Positions 33,049-41,200 of a DNA stretch of 64,000 bases are shown here, piece by piece. This stretch comes from Bacteroidia bacterium (GTDB lineage: Bacteria; Bacteroidota; Bacteroidia; B-17B0; Aurantibacillaceae), in the NCBI GenBank assembly GCA_026415195.1, contig JAOAHO010000002.1, positions 1 to 64,000 on the forward strand, written 5' to 3'. The position numbers were made by a program, and so were the translations under genes. How positions within the stretch are numbered: the stretch's first letter is position 1; every line of letters starts with the position of its first letter. The notes beneath the pieces are model-generated. The model saw only the letters and a program-made list of their open reading frames with translations. It did not search any database and was not told the DNA's origin.

Positions 33049-34125
33049 ATGAATATACAAGATGAACTCTTTGACAGATACCTGAACGGGCAACTCGGTA
33101 CGGAAGAAAAACAATTGTTAGAAGCCCGCTTGCAATCCGACCTTGCTTTTCGTTCACGCTTTGAAGAACATCTGCTGGTTCTAAAAGTATTTCGGGACTT
33201 CCAGGCCGAACAACATTTCAGGCAAACTTTGAATCAAATTGAGCAAAAGTTTCATTCCGGCATTGTACCACTTAAATCTTCCGGTCGTAAATCGGGCATG
33301 GCACAAGCCGGTTTGTTTTTAAAAGTGGCTGCTGTGGCTGCTTTGACTTCTTGTGCAGTTTTGTTTTTGGGATGGAAATTCTTTTTCAAATCCCACAATC
33401 CAAACCACGAAATCACCAATTTAAAATTGCAAATTCACGGGTTGAAATATTTTCAAAAAGCGCTTCAAAGTAAAATCAACGAAAAATTCGGCCGTAATAA
33501 CCTGCCCGAGATCCCAGTTTTTCAGGGAACCGGTTTTATTTTAAACAACGAAGGCTATATCCTGACCGGTTGTCATATCGTTCAAAATGCCGACAGCATT
33601 TATGTCTCGGGGCAAAACATTTCTCTTCAACGTTCGGAATTAATTTCCAAAGACAGTTTGCTGGATTTGGCCCTTATTAAAATACCAAAAGAATCCGTTC
33701 ATGAAAAAGTGAATATTTCAATTTTAGAGGGCTCATCCTCTCTTGGTGAAAAAATATTTACTTTGGGTTACCCCGGAATTGAACAAGTATATGGCGAAGG
33801 AGTACTGAGTGCATTGAACGGGTTCGACGGTGACACTTCTTTATATCAAATCTCACTTCCATTAAATCCAGGTAACAGCGGCGGACCATTATGGGACCAA
33901 AGCGGGAACATCATTGGTATAATTCGTGGTAAAAATTTTGCGCGGGAAGGGAATGCTTTTGCCGTTAAATCCAAATACGTTGCCGAATTCCTTAAAAAAG
34001 CGGGGGTTAAAGGTGTCCGATTTGTCAAATCCCCGGAGAGAACCATAAATTTAAAGCACTTTATCAAGAAAAATGCTTTTTACGTCGTGCAAATACATGC
34101 CTGGCAAAAGCAAAGGATCGACTAA
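33049..34125 (+). CDS. Anti-sigma-like / trypsin-like (HtrA-type) membrane serine protease fusion
   Basis: A 358-residue protein with three parts. Residues 1-70 ('DELFDRYLNGQLGTEEKQLLEARLQSD') resemble the cytoplasmic N-terminus of Bacteroidota anti-sigma factors, without zinc-finger Cys. One membrane helix lies at about 87-110. Residues about 155-310 form a chymotrypsin-fold protease of the S1C/HtrA type: 'GTGFILNNEGYILTGCHIV' with His176, 'LLDLALIKI' with Asp206, and 'LPLNPGNSGGPLWDQSG' with nucleophile Ser277. There is no PDZ domain; 50 residues of basic tail follow. The predicted topology puts the anti-sigma part in the cytoplasm and the protease in the periplasm. The gene lies six bases after the sigma gene. 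Its stop overlaps comF by four bases. Confidence 0.85.
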   Translation: MNIQDELFDRYLNGQLGTEEKQLLEARLQSDLAFRSRFEEHLLVLKVFRDFQAEQHFRQTLNQIEQKFHSGIVPLKSSGRKSGMAQAGLFLKVAAVAALTSCAVLFLGWKFFFKSHNPNHEITNLKLQIHGLKYFQKALQSKINEKFGRNNLPEIPVFQGTGFILNNEGYILTGCHIVQNADSIYVSGQNISLQRSELISKDSLLDLALIKIPKESVHEKVNISILEGSSSLGEKIFTLGYPGIEQVYGEGVLSALNGFDGDTSLYQISLPLNPGNSGGPLWDQSGNIIGIIRGKNFAREGNAFAVKSKYVAEFLKKAGVKGVRFVKSPERTINLKHFIKKNAFYVVQIHAWQKQRID

Positions 34126-34823
34126 TCACGTGCATGACATAAATAAAGTGCTGAAATTTTTAATTGCGGAACTTCTCTCATAATCTCCCAAATATTTTCT
34201 GTTGTTGAACCGGTAGTGAGTACATCATCTACCAGGGCTACGTGTTTGCCTTTGAAGTTTTCATAATTCTTCAGTTCAAAAGAACCTTTCAGATTTAACA
34301 TTCGCTGTTCACGATTCAATTTGGTTTGCGTTTGAGTGTAACGATTCTTGATAAGGTTACCTTCAGAAACCGGAATTCCCAGAACTGTGCCAATACCGTA
34401 AGCAATTAAAGCCGCCTGATTATATCCCCTATCCTTTAATTTCTTACGATGAACAGGCACCGGTATCAGGATATCACAAACAAAACCTTCCTGCTTTAGC
34501 CTCTGACCAAACAACTCTCCAAGAAATAAAGCAAGTTCCCTGCGATTTTCGTATTTCATGCCATGCATTATGTTTTGAACTCTACTGCCTTTTGTGAATC
34601 TTAGAAAACAACCCAGATGTTCCAGCGGCATCCTTCCACCTAATACCTGGCCGTGTATGGGATGTCCCAATACAGGTTCGAAAACAGGCAGATTATTCAA
34701 ACATTCGGAACATAAAAATTTTTCAAACCCGCTTAAATTGGATTTACAACCCGAACAAACAGGAGGAAAGAAAACTGAAGCAAATGCAGTGAATAACTTT
34801 TTCAGAAAGGATTGTAGGTGCAT
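34122..34823 (-). CDS. comF: ComF-like phosphoribosyltransferase-domain protein
   Basis: A 233-residue protein with an N-terminal Cys-rich segment of the double-zinc-ribbon kind ('FFPPVCSGCKSNL' and 'FLCSECLNNLP') and a C-terminal phosphoribosyltransferase fold with the PRPP loop 'HVALVDDVLTTGSTTENI'. Also typical are 'ILIPVPVHRKKLKDRGYNQA' and 'TKLNREQRMLNLKGSF'. ComF proteins are needed for DNA uptake in naturally competent bacteria, but the family is found far beyond them and may act in another DNA-related role. It converges with the protease gene (4-base overlap) and diverges from the coiled-coil gene at 34854. Confidence 0.92.
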   Translation of the reverse strand: MHLQSFLKKLFTAFASVFFPPVCSGCKSNLSGFEKFLCSECLNNLPVFEPVLGHPIHGQVLGGRMPLEHLGCFLRFTKGSRVQNIMHGMKYENRRELALFLGELFGQRLKQEGFVCDILIPVPVHRKKLKDRGYNQAALIAYGIGTVLGIPVSEGNLIKNRYTQTQTKLNREQRMLNLKGSFELKNYENFKGKHVALVDDVLTTGSTTENIWEIMREVPQLKISALYLCHARD

Positions 34824-34853
34824 TTTTAATGATTGTAATTTTACGTAAAAAAT

Positions 34854-35777
34854 ATGAGTACATCTCCTGAAGAACCTAAATCGAAAAAAAACCTTGTTTT
34901 GCTTATCATCATTCTTTTGTTGGCAGTATCCAATGGTATTACCCTGTTTTTACTGCTAAGGCAAAAACAAAAAACGGTAGAGCAAATTATAAAGTATGAA
35001 AAAATTTACATTGAAAAAAATCAGGTTGAAACTGATTTGATAGCACTAAAAAAACAATATGAAGAACTCCAAACTCACGATGCAGCACTCCAAAAAGAAA
35101 TTGAGGAAAAAAAGGCCTACATTGACCAATTACTGAAAGAAGCCGAAAAACACCGCGGTGATGCTTATGTTATTGCAAAACTGAAAAAGGAAACCGAAAC
35201 ATTGCGCGAAATCATGAAGCATTATGTCAGGACCATCGATTCATTGAATACCTTAAACCAGAATTTGATTGCTGAAAAAAAGAAAGTATTGAAAAAACTT
35301 GATGAAGAAAAGGAAAAACAACAGGTGCTTGAAAAAGAAAAAGAAGAGCTTAAGCAAACGATAAAAAAAGGGAGTATTCTGACGTGCTTTAATATTGTTG
35401 CAAAAGCCTACCAACTCAAACGCGGAGGCACTAAAGAAACCGAAACATCCAAAGCCCGTAAAACAGACAGGATAAAAGTAAGCTTTACATTGGGAGAAAA
35501 TAAAATTGCCAAAGCGGAAGAGAAAACGGTGTATGTTCGCATTATGACCCCTGACGGAAAAGAATTGGCTAAGAGCTACGATGAATCTTATCGTTTTAAA
35601 TTCAACGACAGCCACGGATATTATGCGGGAAAAACATCCATAAATTATGCCAACAAGGAAATGCAGGTGGTGGTGAATTGCGACGGGAAAGATGGAGACT
35701 TTGTACCCGGAAATTACATTATCGAAATAACTTGCGACGATGTTGTTATTGGAACAACGAGTCTGAAACTGGATTAA
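34854..35777 (+). CDS. Membrane-anchored coiled-coil protein with C-terminal beta domain
   Basis: A 307-residue protein: a short cytoplasmic N-terminus, one membrane helix at about 14-35, a long coiled coil from about 38 to 170 (heptads rich in Lys and Glu, e.g. 'LDEEKEKQQVLEKEKEELK'), and a beta-sandwich domain of about 120 residues ('ADKT'-like start 'KTDRIKVSFTLGENKIAKAEEK', in part, then 'VYVRIMTPDGKELAKS' and 'GNYIIEITCDDVVIG'). This order recurs in uncharacterised Bacteroidota proteins. A structural or tethering role in the envelope is possible. tRNA-Cys follows on the opposite strand. Confidence 0.75.
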   Translation: MSTSPEEPKSKKNLVLLIIILLLAVSNGITLFLLLRQKQKTVEQIIKYEKIYIEKNQVETDLIALKKQYEELQTHDAALQKEIEEKKAYIDQLLKEAEKHRGDAYVIAKLKKETETLREIMKHYVRTIDSLNTLNQNLIAEKKKVLKKLDEEKEKQQVLEKEKEELKQTIKKGSILTCFNIVAKAYQLKRGGTKETETSKARKTDRIKVSFTLGENKIAKAEEKTVYVRIMTPDGKELAKSYDESYRFKFNDSHGYYAGKTSINYANKEMQVVVNCDGKDGDFVPGNYIIEITCDDVVIGTTSLKLD

Positions 35778-35793
35778 AATTTCTAAGTATTTG

Positions 35794-35864
35794 AGGTCCC
35801 GACCAGATTCGAACTGGTGTAAAAGGTTTTGCAGACCTCTGCCTAGCCACTCGGCCACAGGACC
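35794..35864 (-). tRNA. tRNA-Cys (anticodon GCA)
   Basis: The minus strand folds into a 71-base cloverleaf. Acceptor arms GGTCCTG and CGGGACC form seven pairs with one G-T wobble. The D arm includes GGCCGAGTGGCTAGGC, the anticodon loop reads CTGCAAA with GCA in the middle, and the T arm is ACCAG-TTCGAAT-CTGGT. The discriminator base is T (U73), an identity element for cysteine. No CCA is encoded. Confidence 0.95.
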
Positions 35865-35877
35865 TTTAAGGGAATTG

Positions 35878-35910
35878 CAAAGATAGGGATTTTTTCTGAA
35901 CTTTAACCAA
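35878..35910 (-). promoter_or_regulatory. Promoter of tRNA-Cys
   Basis: TTG (35910-35908), 22 bases, TATCTTTG (35885-35878), ending 13 bases before the mature tRNA. The -33 TTG overlaps the start codon of the divergent aminotransferase gene. Confidence 0.55.
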
Positions 35911-37061
35911 TGGAACCAACCTCCAAGTTGCCCCATGTGGGCACCACCATATTCACCGTCATGTCGGCGCTGGCACAGGAATACAATGCCATCAACCTTT
36001 CTCAAGGCTTTCCTGATTTTTCCCCCGACGGTACCTTATTGGAACTTTGTGCCAAGGCTATGAAAAATGGCCCCCATCAGTATGGCCCCATGCCGGGTCA
36101 CCCCATGCTTCGCAAAAAAATAAGCGAAACCATCAAAGAAAAGTATGGATATTCACTCAATCATGATACGGAAATCACGGTTACGGCAGGAGCCACACAA
36201 GCCATTTTCACAGCCATTTCGGCTTTCGTGCACCCGGGCGATGAAGTACTTTACTTTGTGCCCGCCTATGACTGCTATGAACCTGCCATTACTTTGAACG
36301 GAGGCATTCCCATTCCCATCGCATTAAGCGATAATGACTTCACACCCGATTGGGATAAGGTGGCGCAAACCGTGAACGAAAAAACCAGGATGATAATCAT
36401 CAACAACCCGCACAACCCCTGCTCTTCCATCCTGGATGAATTTCATATGCGCAAGCTTGATGCCATATTGGAAAAACATGAGAACTTAGTGGTTTTAAGC
36501 GATGAGGTTTATGAACATATTTGTTTTCATCCCAAGGGCCATCAAAGTATTTGGAAATACAAACATCTTTCGGAGCGCGGCATTCAGGTATGTTCGTTTG
36601 GAAAAACCTTGCATGCCACCGGATGGAAAATCGGATATTGTGCCGCCAAGGAAAACCTGATGAAAGAATTCAGAAAAGTGCACCAATTCAATGTATTTTG
36701 CGTAAATCACCCTCTGCAGGATGCCCTGGCACACTATCTGGAAAAGACCCCCGATTTCCACAAAATTTCCGACATGTACATTAAAAAAAGAGATTACTTT
36801 TTATCGTTGATGAAGCACACTTCTTTCCGTTTTCATGAGTGCCTTGGTTCTTATTTTATCCTGGCCGATTATTCAGAAATCAGCGATGAACCCGACACGG
36901 AATTTTGCAAGCGTCTGACCATTGAGTTTGGCGTGGCCGCCATTCCCCTTTCCGTATTTTATCATGACAAACGTGATTTGAAAAAAATACGATTTTGCTT
37001 TGCCAAAAAAGAAGACACGCTTATGCATGCCGCAGAACGATTAATGAAAATAACGTCATAA
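35910..37061 (+). CDS. ybdL: Methionine aminotransferase, YbdL type (PLP)
   Basis: A 383-residue fold-type I aminotransferase of class I/II. It closely fits YbdL, which prefers methionine, His and Phe: 'INLSQGFPDFSPDGTL' at the substrate pocket, 'HQYGPMPGHPMLRKKI', 'TAGATQAIFTAISAFVHPGDEV', 'NNPHNPCSS', 'VLSDEVYEHICF' and the PLP-lysine motif 'CSFGKTLHATGWKIGY' near residue 231. The C-terminal part has 'FAKKEDTLMHAAERL'. A role in methionine salvage is inferred. It starts 45 bases from the tRNA-Cys gene, on the other strand. Confidence 0.9.
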   Translation: MEPTSKLPHVGTTIFTVMSALAQEYNAINLSQGFPDFSPDGTLLELCAKAMKNGPHQYGPMPGHPMLRKKISETIKEKYGYSLNHDTEITVTAGATQAIFTAISAFVHPGDEVLYFVPAYDCYEPAITLNGGIPIPIALSDNDFTPDWDKVAQTVNEKTRMIIINNPHNPCSSILDEFHMRKLDAILEKHENLVVLSDEVYEHICFHPKGHQSIWKYKHLSERGIQVCSFGKTLHATGWKIGYCAAKENLMKEFRKVHQFNVFCVNHPLQDALAHYLEKTPDFHKISDMYIKKRDYFLSLMKHTSFRFHECLGSYFILADYSEISDEPDTEFCKRLTIEFGVAAIPLSVFYHDKRDLKKIRFCFAKKEDTLMHAAERLMKITS

Positions 37062-37124
37062 ATATTCCATTTCAGATCTCCAATACAATACGTTCAATAC
37101 AACAGGGTAGATTAATTTAGTTGT

Positions 37125-38075
37125 CTAATACCTTTTCTGAATGCGAAGATATCCTTTAGTATTTTCTTTCCAACATCGGTTATCATAACCAACATAAATG
37201 GTTCCTTTCTCCGACAACAAGATATTCTCGTGACAAATGCCATTAAAATATTGCCTCAGCAATATTCCCTTTTCCATGCCTGAATTTTTCTTTGTATCAA
37301 AGATCACATCCCCGGGCCTCAGAAAAATTTTCTTTTTTCCTTTTCCCAATTGCATGTAAGGGCCAAACAATGCTGCCACTGCCTTCGACTTGGGGTTAGC
37401 ATAAATTTTCATCGGGGCTCCTTCACAAATTTTCTTTCCGCCATGTAAGCAGACGGTTCTATGACAATATCTCAGAATTTCGGAACTATCATGTGTAATC
37501 CAGAGTATAGAAAAACCTTGCTTGGATTGTTCTTCCAAAATCCATTCCGTCAGTTTGAATTTCCATTCAAAGTCCAGATGATTGAAGGGTTCATCCAGAA
37601 TTAAAACTTTTGGGACATGAATCATAGTTCTTGCCAAACTCAGGCGTTGTTTTTGCCCCATCGATAATAACTTTGCTTTTTGATTTTCAAATGAAAGCAA
37701 CCCGGTTATACGCAAAATACGGTTAATTTGTTTCCTTTTAAATTCTTCGTCGAAGCCAACCAAAACATCCCTTAGGTTTTCCAAAACCGTGTGGTTTTCA
37801 AGAATTTGAACATCTTGCCTGAGCAAGGCAATATCCTTATGCCCGGGTATCAGTTGTTCGGAAGGTCCTAGCAATTTTTCTCCATTGAAAATTATTTCTC
37901 CGTTCTGCAAATCCAACAAGCCCGATAAACACAGTGCCAGCGTTGATTTTCCGGAACCGCTTTTTCCAATCACTCCAAGGATCTGATTGGGGTTGAGGGT
38001 AAACGACACATCACGAATACCTCCCTTGCGTGGTCCAGAAGGCCATAAATAAGTTATATTGCGGACTTCCAACAA
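37125..38075 (-). CDS. ABC transporter ATP-binding protein without adjacent permease
   Basis: A 316-residue ABC ATPase: Walker A '[17 protein letters not shown]' near residue 36, Q-loop 'ALLRQDVQ', signature 'LLSMGQKQRLSLARTM' (Gly replaced, LSMGQ instead of LSGGQ), Walker B 'VLILDEPFNHLD' and switch His in 'LWITHDSSE'. After about 230 it has a roughly 80-residue C-terminal beta extension like a TOBE domain ('IFLRPGDVIFDTKKN'), as in importers of the MalK class. No permease is nearby, so substrate is unknown. It lies two bases after the T9SS type B protein gene and should be co-transcribed with it and the acyl-CoA reductase gene. Confidence 0.88.
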   Translation of the reverse strand: MLEVRNITYLWPSGPRKGGIRDVSFTLNPNQILGVIGKSGSGKSTLALCLSGLLDLQNGEIIFNGEKLLGPSEQLIPGHKDIALLRQDVQILENHTVLENLRDVLVGFDEEFKRKQINRILRITGLLSFENQKAKLLSMGQKQRLSLARTMIHVPKVLILDEPFNHLDFEWKFKLTEWILEEQSKQGFSILWITHDSSEILRYCHRTVCLHGGKKICEGAPMKIYANPKSKAVAALFGPYMQLGKGKKKIFLRPGDVIFDTKKNSGMEKGILLRQYFNGICHENILLSEKGTIYVGYDNRCWKENTKGYLRIQKRY

Positions 38076-38077
38076 AG

Positions 38078-38917
38078 CTAACGTACCAGTTGCAAACTGC
38101 TTTTAAGTGAATATCGTACTCCATCCACGCCTTCGGCTTCACAAATAACAAAGTAAGTCCCTTCCACACAAGGCATATCAGCCGAAGTGTAGCCATCCCA
38201 AAAACCGTTTAACTGGTTCCATTCCTTTACCATTAATCCCCATCGGTTAAATATCATTACATGAATGTATTTAATGCCCTCCATAATCGGCCTGAACACG
38301 TCGTTAACACCGTCGTTATTAGGAGTAAAAATATTGGGCAACCTGAGTGAAGATTTGTCGAAGAGGCGTATGACATAAGTGTTAGTATCGTTGCAACCGG
38401 ATTGGCCAATAGCCACCAAAGTTAAACTATGGGTTCCGGGAGAATTGAAGAAAACCGAAGTTTGCGTGCCCGAAAGGGGGGAAGAAAAGTTGTTGTCCAG
38501 CACCCAATGCGTTTGCAGAAATGATGTGGAGTAGTTTGTCAGGTGAATGGCGGCCGGTACGGCAGAATGCTCGGCCTTGGCCAGAAATGAGGCGCGTGCA
38601 GAAGCAATTACGGTGTGGGTAGAAGCAAGCTGGATGGAACCGTTTCCATTCGCAAGTACAACACTCAGGGTTTTGATTCCGGCCTGGTTAAATTGAACCA
38701 AAGCCATCGTGGGCTGGCTAGCCAGCAGTGTAGTTCCATAAGGTAATTTCCATTGAACCGAAGCATTGGAAGGATTAAAAAACAACGTAAAACTCAATGT
38801 CTTACCGGAACACACGGTGGTTGAGGAAGCCGAGAGCGTTCCGCTTGGGGGTTGTGCCCTTATGGCCCATAGAGAAATAAGAACAAGAAAACAACTATAC
38901 CAAAAGGTTGATTTCAA
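38078..38917 (-). CDS. Secreted protein with T9SS type B (gliding-motility-associated) sorting domain
   Basis: A 279-residue exported protein: signal peptide (1-21, ending 'AIRAQ'), a PKD- or Ig-like region (about 25-185) and a type B C-terminal sorting domain (about 190-279) with 'LPNIFTPNNDGVNDVFRP', 'HVMIFNRWGLMVKEW' and 'FWDGYTS'. Type B domains direct cargo through the type IX system using a distinct route from type A. Start is a TTG at 38917 that overlaps the stop of the upstream gene as TTGA, a normal coupled junction. The protein is small for this class and may be a surface adhesin fragment or accessory subunit. Confidence 0.9.
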   Translation of the reverse strand: MKSTFWYSCFLVLISLWAIRAQPPSGTLSASSTTVCSGKTLSFTLFFNPSNASVQWKLPYGTTLLASQPTMALVQFNQAGIKTLSVVLANGNGSIQLASTHTVIASARASFLAKAEHSAVPAAIHLTNYSTSFLQTHWVLDNNFSSPLSGTQTSVFFNSPGTHSLTLVAIGQSGCNDTNTYVIRLFDKSSLRLPNIFTPNNDGVNDVFRPIMEGIKYIHVMIFNRWGLMVKEWNQLNGFWDGYTSADMPCVEGTYFVICEAEGVDGVRYSLKSSLQLVR

Positions 38918-39921
38918 TCATTTAAATTTACTAAAAAATCCATTGTGTTAATTGCATCGGCGAATTCGTTAATAACAGGAAATTGTGCAAATCCGAATGG
39001 AATCCCCTTTGGGCCACCCACGACAACCTGTAGTTTTTCCCTATGACTGTTTATTATTTCCATAGCTTCATCTAACTTTCTGTAGCGAACGACATTTAAA
39101 ACCGAAGGAGGCGAAAAGGGATACTGTCCATCTTCTTTTGCAAGGAAAAAGCCATGATCTTCAAACGGAATTTTACCAAGCATGAACATGGCTTTGTAGT
39201 AATCATAATTGTTGGAGTACTTTTTATTCTGCATCAGCAAAGCGGCAAACTCCTTTTCCCAGGTTTTGGCAAGTTCATGCACCGGATATCCCAGAGGGAC
39301 CAACAATGTTGTAACATTACGGCACCCCAACCCGAAATAAAGAAAAACATCTTTTCCTAATTTTTGGAGTTCTTCTTGTTTTTCAGAACCTGTCAGTAAA
39401 GCAAGGCCGGTTTTGCTTTTTCTGAATATCCCCGGAATGCCTTTAAAATATTCCCGAAAAACTTTTTCAGCCGAGTCCGACCCCGAAGCAATCACGGCAT
39501 CGGGTCTATGACTTCCCATGGGTGTATTCACATAAAATATTTTTTCTTTCCACACTGGATTGATGTTCGTTAGCATATCCAACAACATGGGAATCAAAAC
39601 TTCATCATCCCTGGAAAGCTTAAGGTATAAATGATGTCCGGAGAGCAATACACACAACACGTCATGCCATGCTGCAAGGGGAATATTACCGGCTCCAATG
39701 ACCAGAATTTTTTTTGGTTTTTTTGGAACAGCAGAAGGTATTATTTTTCCAAGTTCACTTTCCCTGAGCAATTCTGACCAGTGTCTGAGATGTTCTTTGA
39801 TAAAAGTTTCTTCAAACCATGAATTTTTATGCCGTGCCAGGGTGATTTTTGATTGGAATTCCATGGAAGGGTTAAAAAGTTCGGATTTTATGATAGAGCC
39901 CAACTGAACAAAATCCTGCAT
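38914..39921 (-). CDS. Acyl-CoA reductase, LuxC family
   Basis: A 335-residue protein resembling the LuxC acyl-CoA/acyl-protein reductase family, which makes fatty aldehydes with NADPH. Visible are '[22 protein letters not shown]', in part, near residue 70, '[11 protein letters not shown]' and the likely nucleophile Cys in '[19 protein letters not shown]' near residue 195. No luxA, luxB, luxD or luxE is present, so bioluminescence is not indicated; a role in lipid or wax metabolism is open. The ATG at 39921 is chosen over one at 39969 because a -7 box (39974-39967) lies between them. Next to it, divergent, is the ferredoxin gene, a frequent pairing in this phylum. Confidence 0.8.
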   Translation of the reverse strand: MQDFVQLGSIIKSELFNPSMEFQSKITLARHKNSWFEETFIKEHLRHWSELLRESELGKIIPSAVPKKPKKILVIGAGNIPLAAWHDVLCVLLSGHHLYLKLSRDDEVLIPMLLDMLTNINPVWKEKIFYVNTPMGSHRPDAVIASGSDSAEKVFREYFKGIPGIFRKSKTGLALLTGSEKQEELQKLGKDVFLYFGLGCRNVTTLLVPLGYPVHELAKTWEKEFAALLMQNKKYSNNYDYYKAMFMLGKIPFEDHGFFLAKEDGQYPFSPPSVLNVVRYRKLDEAMEIINSHREKLQVVVGGPKGIPFGFAQFPVINEFADAINTMDFLVNLND

Positions 39922-39925
39922 ATGA

Positions 39926-39954
39926 TTGTTTATCTTTAAGATTTGATAAATTTG
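39926..39954 (+). promoter_or_regulatory. Promoter of the ferredoxin gene
   Basis: TTG (39926-39928), 18 bases, TAAATTTG (39947-39954), ending 26 bases before the ATG at 39981. An exact match to the Bacteroidota consensus. Confidence 0.7.
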
Positions 39955-39966
39955 CAGCCTTAAAGA

Positions 39967-39974
39967 CAAAATTA
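39967..39974 (-). promoter_or_regulatory. -7 box of the acyl-CoA reductase gene
   Basis: TAATTTTG on the minus strand (39974-39967), 45 bases before the ATG at 39921. No clear -33 TTG. It lies within the leader of the ferredoxin transcript. Confidence 0.4.
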
Positions 39975-39980
39975 CGTTTT

Positions 39981-40331
39981 ATGGCCATTAAAATTACCGA
40001 TGAATGCATTAATTGCGGTGCATGCGAACCCGAATGCCCTAATAACGCCATTTATGAAGGTGGAGCTGAATGGAGATTTTCAGATGGAACCAATGTAAAG
40101 GGGATGTATAAGGGGTTAAGTACAGGTATTGAAGCAGATGCCGATGCACCACAAAAGCCCAAGAGCATGGACGTTTATTACATTGTGACTGATAAATGCA
40201 CGGAATGCGTGGGTTTTCACGACGAACCCCAGTGTGCGGCCGTATGTCCCGTGGATTGCTGTGTGAAGGATGAAGATTTCGTAGAAACGGAAGAGTTTTT
40301 GATGCAAAAGAAAAATTCTTTGCACCTTTAA
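39981..40331 (+). CDS. 4Fe-4S dicluster ferredoxin
   Basis: A 116-residue cytoplasmic electron carrier with two clusters. First motif: '[16 protein letters not shown]' (Cys9, 12, 15, 19). Second: '[22 protein letters not shown]', in which the spacing between the second and third Cys is stretched to eight residues, as in Allochromatium- and Bacteroidota-type Fdx. A final Cys returns to the first cluster. The middle 35 residues ('[21 protein letters not shown]') are an insert typical of this group. Its stop overlaps the UbiA gene start (TAATG). Its divergent partner is the acyl-CoA reductase gene. Confidence 0.93.
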   Translation: MAIKITDECINCGACEPECPNNAIYEGGAEWRFSDGTNVKGMYKGLSTGIEADADAPQKPKSMDVYYIVTDKCTECVGFHDEPQCAAVCPVDCCVKDEDFVETEEFLMQKKNSLHL

Positions 40332-41200
40332 TGGCCTTATTTCAACATCTTAAAAACTGGTTTTCTCTCATTCGTTTTTCCCACACGGTGTTTGCTTTAC
40401 CCTTTGCACTTATAGGTTTTTTTTTAGCCCTGCGGGAAGGAGAACGTTTTACGCTATCCAGACTGCTTTGGGTTATTTTATGTATGGTGTCGGCCAGAAC
40501 TGCCGCAATGGCATTTAACCGTTACGCCGACCACAGATTCGATGCTCTGAACGAAAGAACCAAAAACCGCGAAATTCCAAAAGGAATTATTAGGCCTGAA
40601 GGCGCCCTTTGGCTCACGATATTAAGTTCCTTATTATTTGTTTGCTCGGCTTTTATGCTGAATTCACTGTGCGGCTATTTAAGTCCCGTTGCTTTGCTGG
40701 TGATACTGGGCTACAGTTACACCAAACGTTTCACTCCGCTTTGCCACATCATTTTGGGAGTAGGATTATCCCTTGCTCCGGTGGGGGCATACCTGGCCGT
40801 AAAAGGGACATTCCACTGGCTTCCCGTTCTTTTCGGACTGGTGGTACTTTTTTGGGTGAGCGGTTTCGACATCCTTTATGCACTTCCGGATGCCGATTTC
40901 GATCGATCACAAGGACTTTTTTCTATCCCTTCCATTATCGGAATTAAAAGAGCCATGGCTATGTCCAAAATTCTTCACGGCCTCGCCTTTCTTTTCCTTT
41001 GTATTATAGGTTATTTTTTTTCGTGGGGATTTTTATACTATATCGGTGCTTTGATTTTTTCTATCCTTATGTTCTATCAGCATCGCCTTGTTAAGCCCGA
41101 TGATTTCAGCCGCATTAACCTGGCTTTCGGCACCTTGAACGGTTGGGCATCCGTAATTTTTGGCGCTTTGGTGATCGGGGATATTTTATTACGCTTGTAA
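40331..41200 (+). CDS. UbiA family prenyltransferase (4-hydroxybenzoate/MqnP-like)
   Basis: A 289-residue integral membrane enzyme with eight or nine helices. The first Asp-rich motif is 'AFNRYADHRFDALNERTKNREIPKG' near residue 62, quoted in part, and the second is 'DILYALPDADFDRSQGLFSIP' near residue 178. These bind prenyl diphosphate through Mg. The pattern 'NRYAD-x3-DAxNxRTxxR' fits the 4-hydroxybenzoate polyprenyltransferase-like proteins, some of which (MqnP) serve the futalosine menaquinone pathway. Which substrate applies here is unknown; no other mqn or men genes are in view. It overlaps the ferredoxin stop by one base and the convergent gene by 12. Confidence 0.88.
   Translation: MALFQHLKNWFSLIRFSHTVFALPFALIGFFLALREGERFTLSRLLWVILCMVSARTAAMAFNRYADHRFDALNERTKNREIPKGIIRPEGALWLTILSSLLFVCSAFMLNSLCGYLSPVALLVILGYSYTKRFTPLCHIILGVGLSLAPVGAYLAVKGTFHWLPVLFGLVVLFWVSGFDILYALPDADFDRSQGLFSIPSIIGIKRAMAMSKILHGLAFLFLCIIGYFFSWGFLYYIGALIFSILMFYQHRLVKPDDFSRINLAFGTLNGWASVIFGALVIGDILLRL

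Noticed and set aside
38914-39921. Bioluminescence (lux) operon
   Set aside because: Only a LuxC-like reductase is present, without luxA, luxB, luxD or luxE.
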